64,000 bases of DNA. Source: Halorubrum sodomense (lineage in GTDB: Archaea > Halobacteriota > Halobacteria > Halobacteriales > Haloferacaceae). Position numbers and translations under genes: made by a program. Location: positions 221,973 to 285,972 of the forward strand of contig NZ_FOYN01000003.1 in NCBI RefSeq assembly GCF_900111935.1. The letters are read 5' to 3'. Each line of letters begins with the position of its first letter. Positions within the stretch are counted from its first letter, which is position 1. Below, piece by piece: positions 45,328-53,984 of this stretch. The notes under the pieces are model-generated. The model was not told where the DNA came from and searched no databases. It saw only the letters and a program-made list of their open reading frames with translations.

Positions 45328-46664
45328 GACGCGTCCGCAGCGGCCCGCTCGACGAGGTCTCGCGCGGTCTCGAAGAGCGCGTCGGTGTCGTCCGCCTCGC
45401 GCGCTTCGGCCGTGATCCGGACGAGCGGCTCCGTCCCGCTGGCGCGCACGAGGAACCAGCCAGCCTCCGTCTCCACGCGGATCCCGTCGAGCGTCGAGAC
45501 GTCGTCGTACTCCGCGACCGCGACCTCGCCGACGCGCTCGACGATCGCTCGCTTCGCCTCGGTCCGCACCGAGTCGCGCCGGATCGGGTAGTCGGGGAGG
45601 TCGTCGACGAGCGCCGCGAGCGACCCCTCCGCGTCAACGAGCGCGGTCAACACGCAGGCCGCGAGCGGGCCGTCGGGACAGAGCGTCCGCTCGGGCCAGA
45701 TCCACGCGCCGCTCGGCTCGCCGCCGAAGGCGACGCCCGGCTTCGACGCCTCCGCGGCGACGAACGCGTCACCGACGGGCGTGTAGGTCACGTCTGCGTT
45801 GACCGCCGCGAGCGCGTCCGCGACGAGGAGGCTCGTGTCGACCGGGACCGCCACGCGGTCGCCCGGACCGGCCTCGCGCCGCGCGAACAGCGCGAGCAGC
45901 GCGTCGCCGGAGACGAACCGCCCGCGCTCGTCGATCGCCATCATGCGGTCGGCGTCGCCGTCGTGGACGAGTCCCAGGTCGGCGTCGGTCGCCGCCACGA
46001 CCTCGCAGGCGGTCTCGCAGTTCGCCGCGGTCGGCTCGCTCGGGCGGCCGGGGAACCGGCCGTCGCGCTGGCCGTTGAGCGTCTCGACGTCGCAGCCGGC
46101 GGCGTGGAGCGCGTCGGCGGTGACGCGGCCGACCCCGTTGCCGAGGTCGACGACGACCGAGAGGTCGTCCGGGAGCGGGACGGTCTCGCGGAGCGCACGC
46201 TCGTGAAGGCGTCGGGCGTCGCCGCCCGCGACCGCGTCGCGCCGCTCGACCGTGCCGATCGCGTCGTGGCCCGCGAAGTCGAACGACTCCGTCTCGACGA
46301 TTTCGGTAATCCGGTCGTTGCGTTCCTCGTCGAACGCGCGCCCGTCGGCCGCCCAGAGCTTGATCCCGTTGTCGGGCGCCGGGTTGTGCGAGGCGGTGAC
46401 GACGACGCCGGCGTCGGCGCCCTCGCGGACGACCGCCCGCGCCACCGTGGGCGTCGCCTCGACGCCGACGTCGACGACGTCGGCCCCGCACTCGGTGAGC
46501 CCGGCGAGGAGCGCCCGAGCGAGCATCCGCCCGCTGTCGCGAGCGTCGCGCCCCACCACGACCGTCGCCGCGCCGTCCGTCGCGAGCGCGCGCCCCACGT
46601 CGAGCGCGAGGTCCGCGGTCACCGTCTCGCCGACCGGCCCGCGAACGCCGCTGGTTCCGAACAT
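45324..46664 (-). CDS. glmM: Phosphoglucosamine mutase / phosphohexomutase
   Basis: A 446-residue alpha-D-phosphohexomutase. It starts MFGTSGVRGPVGETVTADLALDVGRALA; the phospho-serine is Ser92 in VVTASHNPAPDNGIKLW; the metal loop is LVHDGDADRMMAID; the sugar loop FGGEPSGAWIW and the phosphate loop FLVRASGTEPLVRI are intact. It interconverts glucosamine 6- and 1-phosphate, the step between GlmS and GlmU. Members of this family may also use glucose or mannose phosphates. The GEPSG form of the sugar loop and the nearby glmS/glmU favour GlmM. Confidence 0.88.
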   Translation of the reverse strand: MFGTSGVRGPVGETVTADLALDVGRALATDGAATVVVGRDARDSGRMLARALLAGLTECGADVVDVGVEATPTVARAVVREGADAGVVVTASHNPAPDNGIKLWAADGRAFDEERNDRITEIVETESFDFAGHDAIGTVERRDAVAGGDARRLHERALRETVPLPDDLSVVVDLGNGVGRVTADALHAAGCDVETLNGQRDGRFPGRPSEPTAANCETACEVVAATDADLGLVHDGDADRMMAIDERGRFVSGDALLALFARREAGPGDRVAVPVDTSLLVADALAAVNADVTYTPVGDAFVAAEASKPGVAFGGEPSGAWIWPERTLCPDGPLAACVLTALVDAEGSLAALVDDLPDYPIRRDSVRTEAKRAIVERVGEVAVAEYDDVSTLDGIRVETEAGWFLVRASGTEPLVRITAEAREADDTDALFETARDLVERAAADAS

Positions 46665-46740
46665 ACCTGCTCATTGCCGGCCTCCGCAAAGACGATTCGG
46701 GATAGCAGTCGGCCACCCGTCGCGACCGCTGCGGTTTCGG

Positions 46741-46956
46741 TCAGGTCTCCTCCGAATCGGAGCGACCGTCGCCGGGTCGCTCTGTGTCGACCTCAAACGG
46801 AACAGCCGATTCCGGGTCGAGTGGCTGCCGCCCGGTCACGCCTGCGAGGCTCCCACCGCTGTCCAGCGCGTCTGCGATCGCCTCGCTGAAACTCCGATCG
46901 GCCCTCTCGCGATCGAGCCGTCGGTACTCCTCGTCGGTGACTTCGATACGCTTCAC
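46741..46956 (-). CDS. VapB-like antitoxin family protein
   Basis: A 71-residue protein with GTG start: VKRIEVTDEEYRRLDRERADRSFSEAIADALDSGG then an acidic tail. The IEVTDEEYRRL...SFSEAI pattern is that of small ribbon-helix-helix antitoxins (VapB / DUF7557-like) in haloarchaea. No adjacent toxin gene is visible: glmM ends the strand on one side and a divergent epimerase on the other. It may be an orphan or a stand-alone regulator. Confidence 0.65.
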   Translation of the reverse strand: MKRIEVTDEEYRRLDRERADRSFSEAIADALDSGGSLAGVTGRQPLDPESAVPFEVDTERPGDGRSDSEET

Positions 46957-47049
46957 GAGTCCAGTGTGAGTTCCGCCGGTGATAGCTCTCGGACCCCCTG
47001 CCGACGCCGAACCGACACGATAATCCCGACGCCCCGACGAGAACGAGAT

Positions 47050-47961
47050 ATGCAGGACAAACGCGTCCTCGTCACGGGCGGGGCCGGGTTCATCGGCTCG
47101 AACCTCGCGAACCGCCTCGCAGGCGACAACGACGTGATCGCCGTCGACGACACCTACCTCGGGACGCCCGAGAACCTCGACGACGACGTCGAGTTCGTCG
47201 AGGCCTCCGTCGTCGACGACGACTTCCCGGTCGACGTCGACGTCGTCTTCCACCTCGCCGCGCTCTCCTCGCGGAACATGCACGAGAGCGACCCCCAGCG
47301 CGGCTGTCGCGTCAACGTCGAGGGGTTCGTCAACACCGTCGAGCGCGCCCGGAAAGCGGGCTGTGACACCGTGGTGTACGCCTCGACCTCCTCGATCTAC
47401 GGGAGCCGTACCGAGCCCTCCCCCGTCGACATGGACGTGGAGGCCCACACCGCCTACGAGGCCTCGAAGCTCGCGCGCGAGCGCTACGCCGAGTACTACG
47501 CCAACCACCACGACATGGCGATGGCCGGCCTCCGCTTCTTTTCGGTGTATCAGGGCTTCGGCGGCAACGAGGAGCACAAGGGCGAGTACGCGAACACGGT
47601 CGCGCAGTTCGCGGACAAGATCGCGAACGGCGAAGCACCCGAGCTGTTCGGCGACGGCACCCAGACGCGCGACTTCACGCACGTCTCGGACGTGGCCCGC
47701 GCCTGCGAGCTCGCGGCCGACCACGAGCTCACGGGCGTCTACAACGTCGGCACCCAGGAGGCGTACTCGTTCAACGAGATGGTCGACCTGATCAACGACG
47801 CGCTCGGCACGGACGTCGACCCCGTCTACATCGAGTGCCCGTTCGACGGCTACGTCCACGACACGATGGCCGACTACTCGACGTTCCACGAGGCGACCGG
47901 CTGGGAGCCCGAGATCTCCTTCGAAGAGGGCGTCGAGATGGTGTGCGAATCGTACAAGTAG
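47050..47961 (+). CDS. NAD-dependent sugar epimerase, GalE-like
   Basis: A 303-residue extended SDR: RVLVTGGAGFIGSNLANRLAGDNDVIAVDDTYLG, VVFHLAALSSRNMH, the catalytic triad around YASTSSIYGSR and YEASK, and GDGTQTRDFTHVSDVARACELAAD. It is probably a UDP-glucose/UDP-GlcNAc 4-epimerase or a related nucleotide-sugar enzyme. It stands alone, divergent from the VapB-like gene, and ends next to a broken toxin gene. Substrate not assigned. Confidence 0.85.
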   Translation: MQDKRVLVTGGAGFIGSNLANRLAGDNDVIAVDDTYLGTPENLDDDVEFVEASVVDDDFPVDVDVVFHLAALSSRNMHESDPQRGCRVNVEGFVNTVERARKAGCDTVVYASTSSIYGSRTEPSPVDMDVEAHTAYEASKLARERYAEYYANHHDMAMAGLRFFSVYQGFGGNEEHKGEYANTVAQFADKIANGEAPELFGDGTQTRDFTHVSDVARACELAADHELTGVYNVGTQEAYSFNEMVDLINDALGTDVDPVYIECPFDGYVHDTMADYSTFHEATGWEPEISFEEGVEMVCESYK

Positions 47962-47962
47962 C

Positions 47963-48292
47963 TCAGGCCCACCCGTCCGGGACGACCTCGGCGATCCCGG
48001 TATGGTCGTCGTGCGCGTCATCGATCAGCCGGATAGCAGTTAGCACATCGCCGACAGGCGGCTGATCGAGTTAGTGGAAATACAGACAGCCACACCGTTC
48101 CGACAACTCGAAGAAGTCCTCGTCTGCGGTCAACACGACGTATTCGTTTTCGCGAGCGTACGCCGCGATGTCGGGATCGGTCGCACGAGGATCGAGCGCA
48201 TCACGGACAGTGACTGCTCGAAGGTCTGGCGCTTCGATACGGGCGTCGATATACCGACGTGCGACGTTCTGGTCGCAGAGGAGCCGCATCAC
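47963..48292 (-). pseudogene. DUF5615 PIN-like toxin interrupted by an in-frame stop
   Basis: The frame opens with RLLCDQNVARRYIDARIEAPDLRAVTVRDALDPRATDPDIAAYARENEYVVLTADEDFFEL, a DUF5615 (Mut7-C/PIN-like) ribonuclease toxin. It stops at a TAA (48071-48073) after CGCLYFH. The same frame continues without gap: LDQPPVGDVLTAIRLIDD, AHDDHTGIAEVVPDGWA and a final stop at 47963, giving the normal family length of about 110 residues and the usual ending. One nonsense change therefore separates it from an intact gene. The antitoxin upstream is complete. A sequencing error is the main alternative. Confidence 0.8.
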
Positions 48293-48558
48293 TACGGTGC
48301 GCGGCTCACGTCTGTCAGTCGGTCGCGAGTCGCGTTCGCCTCCGCTGCGATCGCTTCTGTCTCGTCGGGATTCGACTCGTAGTACTCGATAGCGGCGTCG
48401 ACCTCATCGGCCGTCAGGCCGAACTCCTCGGTGACGGCCGCCCTCGACCGGCCGTGCTCGTGGACCAGCGACCCTACCTGGTGGACGCCGACGCGCGTCC
48501 CCTCCGCCCTGGGTTTCCCGCCGAGTACGTTCGGCGTCGAAACCACGGGGATAGTCAC
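48292..48558 (-). CDS. DUF433 antitoxin
   Basis: An 88-residue protein: VVSTPNVLGGKPRAEGTRVGVHQVGSLVHEHGRSRAAVTEEFGLTADEVDAAIEYYESNPDE, a typical DUF433 winged helix. The start is GTG. Its TAG stop overlaps the toxin start, the usual antitoxin-toxin order. With the toxin frame broken, the antitoxin may be a relic or act as a repressor alone. The 150 bases upstream (48559-48710) show only a TATA-like GTTATG on the minus strand. Confidence 0.85.
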   Translation of the reverse strand: MTIPVVSTPNVLGGKPRAEGTRVGVHQVGSLVHEHGRSRAAVTEEFGLTADEVDAAIEYYESNPDETEAIAAEANATRDRLTDVSRAP

Positions 48559-48710
48559 GCCAGTAGTAGTTTTCCTTCGTGAATCGACATAACGCCTCGC
48601 CGAAGACGTCGCCTAGACCGTGCGCCACTCTACGGAAACGTGCTCGGGACGACACGTCCACCTGCTCCGGACGTATCCAACTGCGGGGCGCTCCCACCGA
48701 CCGATCGGCG

Positions 48711-48920
48711 TCAGGACGCCTCGACGGCGCTGCCGGCGGCGACGAGGAAGCCGATGATCGCGGTGATCAGCCCGACCATCCCGATCGCGACGACGCCGAT
48801 ACGCAGGGCGTTACCCGACAGTCGCTGCGCCGTGAGGAACAGGAAGACGGTCGTGACGAAGCCGATGAGCGCGAGTATCCGCCCGAATCGCGCCGCGTCG
48901 ATCCCGGGCTCGCTAGACAC
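48711..48920 (-). CDS. Small two-helix membrane protein
   Basis: A 69-residue protein with two hydrophobic helices, ILALIGFVTTVFLFLTA and IGVVAIGMVGLITAIIGFLVAA. GTG start overlapping the stop of the next gene upstream by eight bases, so the two are co-transcribed. No family recognised. Confidence 0.55.
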   Translation of the reverse strand: MSSEPGIDAARFGRILALIGFVTTVFLFLTAQRLSGNALRIGVVAIGMVGLITAIIGFLVAAGSAVEAS

Positions 48921-49176
48921 GGTTCAGAATCTCCTTGAGGACGCCCTGATACTCGTCGTCGGTGGCGGCGTTGCCGAGCGAGTGGATCGACTGCGAGATC
49001 CACAGTCCGGCGGTGAAGTTGATGAACGCCGCCATCGAGACGGTCCCGATCTGCCCCTCGACGAACAGCCCCGCGTACACCGCCCCGACGAATCCCACTA
49101 CCATGAGGCTGTGCGTGACGAGCGAACGGGTGCCGAAGTCGGCGAGCCGCAACGATAAACTGGTGCCAACGGCCAT
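48913..49176 (-). CDS. Small membrane protein, function unknown
   Basis: An 87-residue protein with hydrophobic segments SLMVVGFVGAVYAGLFV and VSMAAFINFTAGLWIS, then a polar tail. It is first in a two-gene operon with another small membrane protein and divergent from the dehydrogenase-like gene at 49284. No family recognised. Confidence 0.55.
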   Translation of the reverse strand: MAVGTSLSLRLADFGTRSLVTHSLMVVGFVGAVYAGLFVEGQIGTVSMAAFINFTAGLWISQSIHSLGNAATDDEYQGVLKEILNRV

Positions 49177-49283
49177 GTGTTCGGTTACGGCTCCCGAGGT
49201 AAAGAGGTACCGCGCGGCTGGGCGCCGTCGCTCGCGGAGCGAACCCGCCCGTTTACCGCCCTCGCCGCGTAGTGGAGACGAGA

Positions 49284-50555
49284 ATGAGCGACGCAGACCG
49301 GACGCACGACGTCGTGGTGTGGGGCGCGACCGGAGTGGCGGGACGGTTCGCGGCCGAGTACCTGGCCGAGCGGTACGGCCCGGACGAGCTCGCGCTGGCG
49401 ATCGGGGGGCGAGACCGGGAGCAGCTCGACGCGCTCGCCGCCGACCTCGCCCGTCGCGGCGACGCGCGGGACGAGGTTCCGGTCGTCGTCGGCGACGCGA
49501 CCGACCCCGAGAGCCTGCGAGCCGTCGCCGAGGGCGCTCGGGTGGTGTGTACGACGGTCGGCCCGTACACCCGACTCGGGACGCCGCTGGTCGAGGCGTG
49601 CGTCGAGACCGGCACCGACTACTGCGACCTCACGGGCGAGGTGAACTGGGTGCGCGAGTCGATTGACCGGTTCCACGAGCCCGCGGTCGACGTGGGCGCT
49701 CGGATCGTCCACAGCTGCGGGTTCGACTCCGTCCCGGCCGACCTCGGTACCCTACTCGTCCAGTCGTTCGCGGGGGAGACGCACGGCGCGCCCTGCGAGA
49801 CGGTCCGGATCTACCTCGACGGCGGCAGCGGGAGCGTCAGCGGCGGGACGCTCGCGAGCGCCGGCGAGCTGTTCGCGGCGGCCGCGACCGACCCGCTCGC
49901 GCGGGAGGCGCTCCGGAACCCCTACTCGCTGGCGCCGCGGGGCGAGCGGCGCGGCGTCGACCCCGGCGAACAGCGGTGGCCGCAGCGAGACGCGCTTCGA
50001 GGCGGGTGGAGCGCCCCCTCGCCGATGGCCCCGGTGAACGAGCGCGTGGTGCGCCGGAGCAACGCGCTCCTCGGCTACCCGTGGGGTCGGGAGTTCCGGT
50101 GTAGCGAGGTGGTCCCGACCGGCGACGGGCCGGTCGGCGCCGCGACCGCGGGGCTCGTCGCCGGCGGCCTCGGCCTGTTCACCGCCGCGATGTCCGTCGG
50201 CCCGATTCGGTCGGCGCTCCGCCGCCACGTCTTCCCGGACCCGGGCGAGGGGCCGACGCGGGAGGAGGCGGAGGCCGGCCACTTCCGGATCGGCCTCCGC
50301 GGCCGCGGGACGGGTCCCGACGGCCCGTTCACCGTCGAGGCCGAGTTCGGCGCCGACCGCGATCCGGGGTACGGCGCGACCGCGCGGATGCTCGGCGAGT
50401 CGGCCGTCTGCCTGGCGCGCGACGAGGTCGACTCCCCGTTCGACGGCGGCGTGTTGACGCCGGCGTCGGGGATCGGCCTCCCGCTCGCGGAGCGACTCCG
50501 GGAGGTGGGTTTCACCGCGTCGGTCGGTTCGGTCGACGCCGACGACGACCGGTAA
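49284..50555 (+). CDS. Saccharopine-dehydrogenase-like / trans-acting enoyl reductase family protein
   Basis: A 423-residue protein with an N-terminal Rossmann fold (DVVVWGATGVAGRFAAEYLAERYG), VVCTTVGPYTRLGTPLVEACVETGTDYCDLTGEVNWVRE, and IVHSCGFDSVPADLGTLLV. This is the pattern of the saccharopine dehydrogenase-like oxidoreductases that include mycobacterial trans-acting enoyl reductase. A hydrophobic segment near residues 290-310 may touch the membrane. In haloarchaea a lipid-related reductase role is possible but untested. ATG 49284 preferred over GTG-less upstream ATG at 49272 because the family start is short. Confidence 0.8.
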   Translation: MSDADRTHDVVVWGATGVAGRFAAEYLAERYGPDELALAIGGRDREQLDALAADLARRGDARDEVPVVVGDATDPESLRAVAEGARVVCTTVGPYTRLGTPLVEACVETGTDYCDLTGEVNWVRESIDRFHEPAVDVGARIVHSCGFDSVPADLGTLLVQSFAGETHGAPCETVRIYLDGGSGSVSGGTLASAGELFAAAATDPLAREALRNPYSLAPRGERRGVDPGEQRWPQRDALRGGWSAPSPMAPVNERVVRRSNALLGYPWGREFRCSEVVPTGDGPVGAATAGLVAGGLGLFTAAMSVGPIRSALRRHVFPDPGEGPTREEAEAGHFRIGLRGRGTGPDGPFTVEAEFGADRDPGYGATARMLGESAVCLARDEVDSPFDGGVLTPASGIGLPLAERLREVGFTASVGSVDADDDR

Positions 50556-50616
50556 CGAGTCGCTCAGAAGGGTCGGTCGCGGAAACGGCGGACGGCGAGT
50601 TAGTTCCCGCCGTCGA

Positions 50617-51588
50617 TCACATGTAGCCGAGGTCGCGCAGGCGCTCCATCAGGTCCTCCTTGTCCTGGGCGCGGCCGGCGCGCTCAGTCGTGTCCTCGAG
50701 GTTCTGGAGCCACGCGGGCTCCTCGGTCGTTTTTTCCGTACTGACCTCGCTGCCGAGCGAGCGGAACCCGGCGAAGTACTTCGGCGAGATCGGGACGTCC
50801 TCCCGACTGACGCCCTCGGGGAGGTCGTCGTCGGCCTGCGGGATGTACCCCTCGTCGGGGAACGCCTCGACGGTGTCCGGCACGACGAAGTTCCAGAAGG
50901 CCTCCCACACGTCCGCCTCGGCGAACTGGAGGATGGGCTGGATGCGGTCGTGCGGCGGGAACAGGTCGGGGTCGTGGCGCGGCGAGAAGAACGTCTCGTC
51001 GGCGCGGGCCTCCTGTTCGTCCCAGCGGACGCCGGAGATGACGCCGTCGATGTCGTGTTCCTCGAGGGCGTCGTTGAGCGCGACCGTCTTCAGCAGGTGG
51101 TTCCCGACGTACGTGTCGAGCAGGAACGGAAACGAGTCCTCCTCGAATTCCAGGATCTCTCGGATGTGGTGCTGATTGTGCTCCGAGAGCGCGTCGACGG
51201 GAATGTCGTCGCCCGGCTCCAGGCCGTGCTCGTCGACGTAGGCGCCCACGTCCTCGTTGCGGGCGTAGACGAGGTCGATCTCCCACTCGTCGGCCCAGTG
51301 CTCGACGAAGTCGGTGATGTCGTCGAAGTGCTGGAAGTGGTCGATGAACACCGCGGTCGGCTTCTCGTAGCCGTACTCCTCGGCGACCTGGTTGATGAAG
51401 TACAGCGTCAGCGTGGAGTCTTTCCCGCCGGTCCACATCACCGCCGGGTTGTCGTACTGTTCGAGGCCGCGGCGGGTGACCTCGACCGCCTTCTCGATCT
51501 TGTGCTGGATCGACGGGTAGTCGTCGGGGGTCTCCCCCTCGCCGTCGGTGTAATCGACGTCGACGCTCGCCGGGAAGTCGTCGCTCAT
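50617..51588 (-). CDS. PAPS reductase / ATP sulfurylase small-subunit-like (PP-loop) protein
   Basis: A 323-residue protein of the adenine nucleotide alpha hydrolase fold. The PP-loop reads VMWTGGKDSTLTLYFINQV near residue 50, followed by PTAVFIDHFQHFDDITDFVEHW, GVISGVRWDEQEARADETFF and RIQPILQFAEADVWEAFWNF. These are hallmarks of the PAPS reductase/CysD family. Whether it reduces PAPS, forms APS with a partner or acts in tRNA or cofactor sulfuration cannot be read from the sequence; no CysN or ferredoxin-sulfite reductase is near. It is divergent from a phosphodiesterase-like gene. Confidence 0.82.
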   Translation of the reverse strand: MSDDFPASVDVDYTDGEGETPDDYPSIQHKIEKAVEVTRRGLEQYDNPAVMWTGGKDSTLTLYFINQVAEEYGYEKPTAVFIDHFQHFDDITDFVEHWADEWEIDLVYARNEDVGAYVDEHGLEPGDDIPVDALSEHNQHHIREILEFEEDSFPFLLDTYVGNHLLKTVALNDALEEHDIDGVISGVRWDEQEARADETFFSPRHDPDLFPPHDRIQPILQFAEADVWEAFWNFVVPDTVEAFPDEGYIPQADDDLPEGVSREDVPISPKYFAGFRSLGSEVSTEKTTEEPAWLQNLEDTTERAGRAQDKEDLMERLRDLGYM

Positions 51589-51720
51589 ACGGCGTAGCCG
51601 TCGCCGCCGAGACGAATAGGCTTTCTGAATCGCGGTCGCCCGGAGGGAGCGCCGACCGGGGCGGTCGCCGCCGTCCCGCGGAACACAAGGGATATGCCGG
51701 GCGCCGCGGAAGCACCGGAC

Positions 51721-53064
51721 ATGGGTCTGTTCGACCGGCTCCGCGGCGAGGACGACGGGCGCGTCGTCTTCCTCGGCATCGACGGCGTACCGCTCGACCT
51801 CGTCGAGGACCACCCTGACGTCTTCGAGAACCTGACCGACATCGCGGCGGCGGGCTCCGGGGGGCGACTGGAGAGCATCGTGCCGCCGGAGTCGAGCGCC
51901 TGCTGGCCGAGCCTCACGACCGGCGTGAACCCCGGCGCGACGGGCGTATACGGGTTTCAGGACCGGGAGCGCGACTCTTACGAGACGTACGTCCCGCTCG
52001 GGCGCCACGTGAAGGCGACACGGCTGTGGGACCGCGTCACCGACGCCGGCCGCGACGCGACCGTCCTCAACGTCCCCGTTACGTTCCCGCCGTCGACGCG
52101 GATCCAGCGGATGGCCTCCGGCTTCCTCTCGCCCGACCTGGAGTCGGCCGCGAGCGACGAGTCGGTCCGGGAGACGCTCGACGGCTTCGACTACCGGATC
52201 GATGTCAACGCCAAGCTCGGCCACGACGACGACAAGACCGAGTTCGTCGAGAACGCCCACGCGACCCTCGACGCCCGGTACGAGGCCTTCTCCCACTACC
52301 TGGCGGAAGACGACTGGGACCTCTTCTTCGGCGTCTTCATGAGTACCGACCGCGTGAACCACTTCCTGTTCGGTGACTACGTAAACGACGGCGAGTACGC
52401 CGCGGAGTTCCTCGAGTTCTACCGGAAGCTCGACGGGTACATCGGCGACATCCGCGACTCGCTCGACGACGACACTACCCTGATCGTCGCCTCCGACCAC
52501 GGGTTCACCGAACTGAACTGGGAGGCGAACTGCAACCAGTTCCTCGCCGACGAGGGGTGGCTCTCCTACGAGGACGACGACCACGACTCGCTGACGGACA
52601 TCGACGACGAGACGCGCGCGTACTCGCTCATTCCCGGGCGATTCTACCTCAACCTCGAGGGGCGAGAGCCGGACGGCGTCGTCCCGGAGTCCGAGTACGA
52701 GGCGACGCGCGAGGAACTCATCGACGACCTCGAATCGCTCACCGGCCCCGACGGCCGACAGGTGTGTAAGCGGATCGTGAAAGGCGAGACCGTCTTCGAC
52801 GGCGACCACGACGACATCGCGCCCGACCTGGTCGTCATCCCCGCGGACGGCTTCGACCTCAAGTCCGGCTTCGGCGGGAAGGAGGCCGTCTTCACCGAGG
52901 GCCCGCGCAACGGGATGCACAAGTTCGAGAACTCGCTCCTGTACGCGACCGACCCCGACCTCGACCTGTCCGACGCGAACCTCTTCGACGTGACCCCGAC
53001 CGTCCTCGACCTGATGGACGTCGAGGTCGAGACCGAGTTCGACGGCGAGAGCCTGCTGAGCTAA
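51721..53064 (+). CDS. Alkaline phosphatase superfamily phosphodiesterase (nucleotide pyrophosphatase-like)
   Basis: A 447-residue protein: VVFLGIDGVPLDLVEDHPDVF supplies the first metal Asp, PPESSACWPSLTTGVNPGATGVYGF the nucleophile region, FFGVFMSTDRVNHFLFGDY and LIVASDHGFTELNW further metal ligands, and PDLVVIPADGFDL a late strand. This is the type I phosphodiesterase/nucleotide pyrophosphatase pattern. No signal peptide, so probably cytoplasmic. It is divergent from the PAPS-reductase-like gene, which could mean a nucleotide substrate such as a sulfonucleotide, but that is conjecture. ATG 51721 is preferred over 51694. Confidence 0.82.
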   Translation: MGLFDRLRGEDDGRVVFLGIDGVPLDLVEDHPDVFENLTDIAAAGSGGRLESIVPPESSACWPSLTTGVNPGATGVYGFQDRERDSYETYVPLGRHVKATRLWDRVTDAGRDATVLNVPVTFPPSTRIQRMASGFLSPDLESAASDESVRETLDGFDYRIDVNAKLGHDDDKTEFVENAHATLDARYEAFSHYLAEDDWDLFFGVFMSTDRVNHFLFGDYVNDGEYAAEFLEFYRKLDGYIGDIRDSLDDDTTLIVASDHGFTELNWEANCNQFLADEGWLSYEDDDHDSLTDIDDETRAYSLIPGRFYLNLEGREPDGVVPESEYEATREELIDDLESLTGPDGRQVCKRIVKGETVFDGDHDDIAPDLVVIPADGFDLKSGFGGKEAVFTEGPRNGMHKFENSLLYATDPDLDLSDANLFDVTPTVLDLMDVEVETEFDGESLLS

Positions 53065-53119
53065 CCGGTATCCCGGAGTGGACCGTCCGCCGCGTCGCCG
53101 TGGGCGGCTCTGACGACCG

Positions 53120-53887
53120 TCAGACGCGCTCGGTCGGCCGCGAACACCGCAGGCAGAGGATCCCGGTTCCGGCCCAGTTCACGTGGTTCGACCCGCAGTT
53201 CGGACACCGGTGGTTGTCGTTGTCGTACTCGGTCGTCCCACGGGGCGCCGCGAGGTGACCGTCGTCGACCGCGCGCTCGACGAGCCCGGCGAAGCGCTGT
53301 CTCTTGAACCGAGCGCGGCCCGCGAGGAACTCGCCCGGGCGGCTCGGGTCGTCCCCGTGGATGTCCTCCCATTTGATCGCGATCTCGCCGTCCGCCTGCC
53401 CCCGCGCGACCTGCTTGATCGTCGCGGCCGCGGCCTCGAAGAGCGGCGTCGTCGCGAGCGCCTGCGGGGAGTCGACCTCGGCGCCGGCGGCCGCGTACCG
53501 CTCGGCCGCTTCGTCGTACGCCTCGTCGGCGCCGCCGAGCCCGCCCGCGACCCGGAAGTCGGCCACGAACTCCGCGAGGCAGGCGCCCTGTCCCGGGTCG
53601 GTGAGGACGGTCTCGAAGTCGCGCGCTGCGGCGATCCCCTCGGCCGCGCGTCGGGTCGCGCGTTCCTCGGCGCCGGCGACGCGATAGGCGACCGCCGCCG
53701 CGAGCAGTTGCTGAACCCCCTGGCCGACCCACCCCTTCTCGTCCGGTTCGAAGGGGTCGCGGTCCGGACGGGGATCCGCGAGGACGCGTCGCCCGCCGCG
53801 GGTGTAGCGGTTCCCCGCGCGCCCGTACTCCCGGACCGCCAGCGCGTCGACCGCCGCGTCGTGGTGGCCGCCGTCGTCGGTGTTCAC
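53120..53887 (-). CDS. Haloarchaeal helical protein with C-terminal zinc ribbon
   Basis: A 255-residue protein. The first ~190 residues are alanine-rich helices with a TPR-like feel (EEYGRAGNRYTRGG-type, DEAYDEAAERYAAAG). The last ~60 contain a zinc ribbon CPNCGSNHVNWAGTGILCLRC. The middle has KWEDIHGDDPSRPGEFLAGRARFKRQRFAGLVERAV. Such ribbons bind nucleic acid or proteins. Function unknown. It stands alone on this strand. Confidence 0.65.
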   Translation of the reverse strand: MNTDDGGHHDAAVDALAVREYGRAGNRYTRGGRRVLADPRPDRDPFEPDEKGWVGQGVQQLLAAAVAYRVAGAEERATRRAAEGIAAARDFETVLTDPGQGACLAEFVADFRVAGGLGGADEAYDEAAERYAAAGAEVDSPQALATTPLFEAAAATIKQVARGQADGEIAIKWEDIHGDDPSRPGEFLAGRARFKRQRFAGLVERAVDDGHLAAPRGTTEYDNDNHRCPNCGSNHVNWAGTGILCLRCSRPTERV

Positions 53888-53984
53888 ACGCGCCGTACGG
53901 GCGGCGGCGGGTTACGCCTGACGGGCGGCGAGCGGCGCCCGCTGACCCCCGACCATACTTCCCTGCGGGCGTCGAACCGTTCGT

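Noticed and set aside
46252..47049. Long N-terminal extension of the epimerase at 47050
   Set aside because: The extension is antisense to glmM and the VapB-like gene; the SDR fold starts at 47050.
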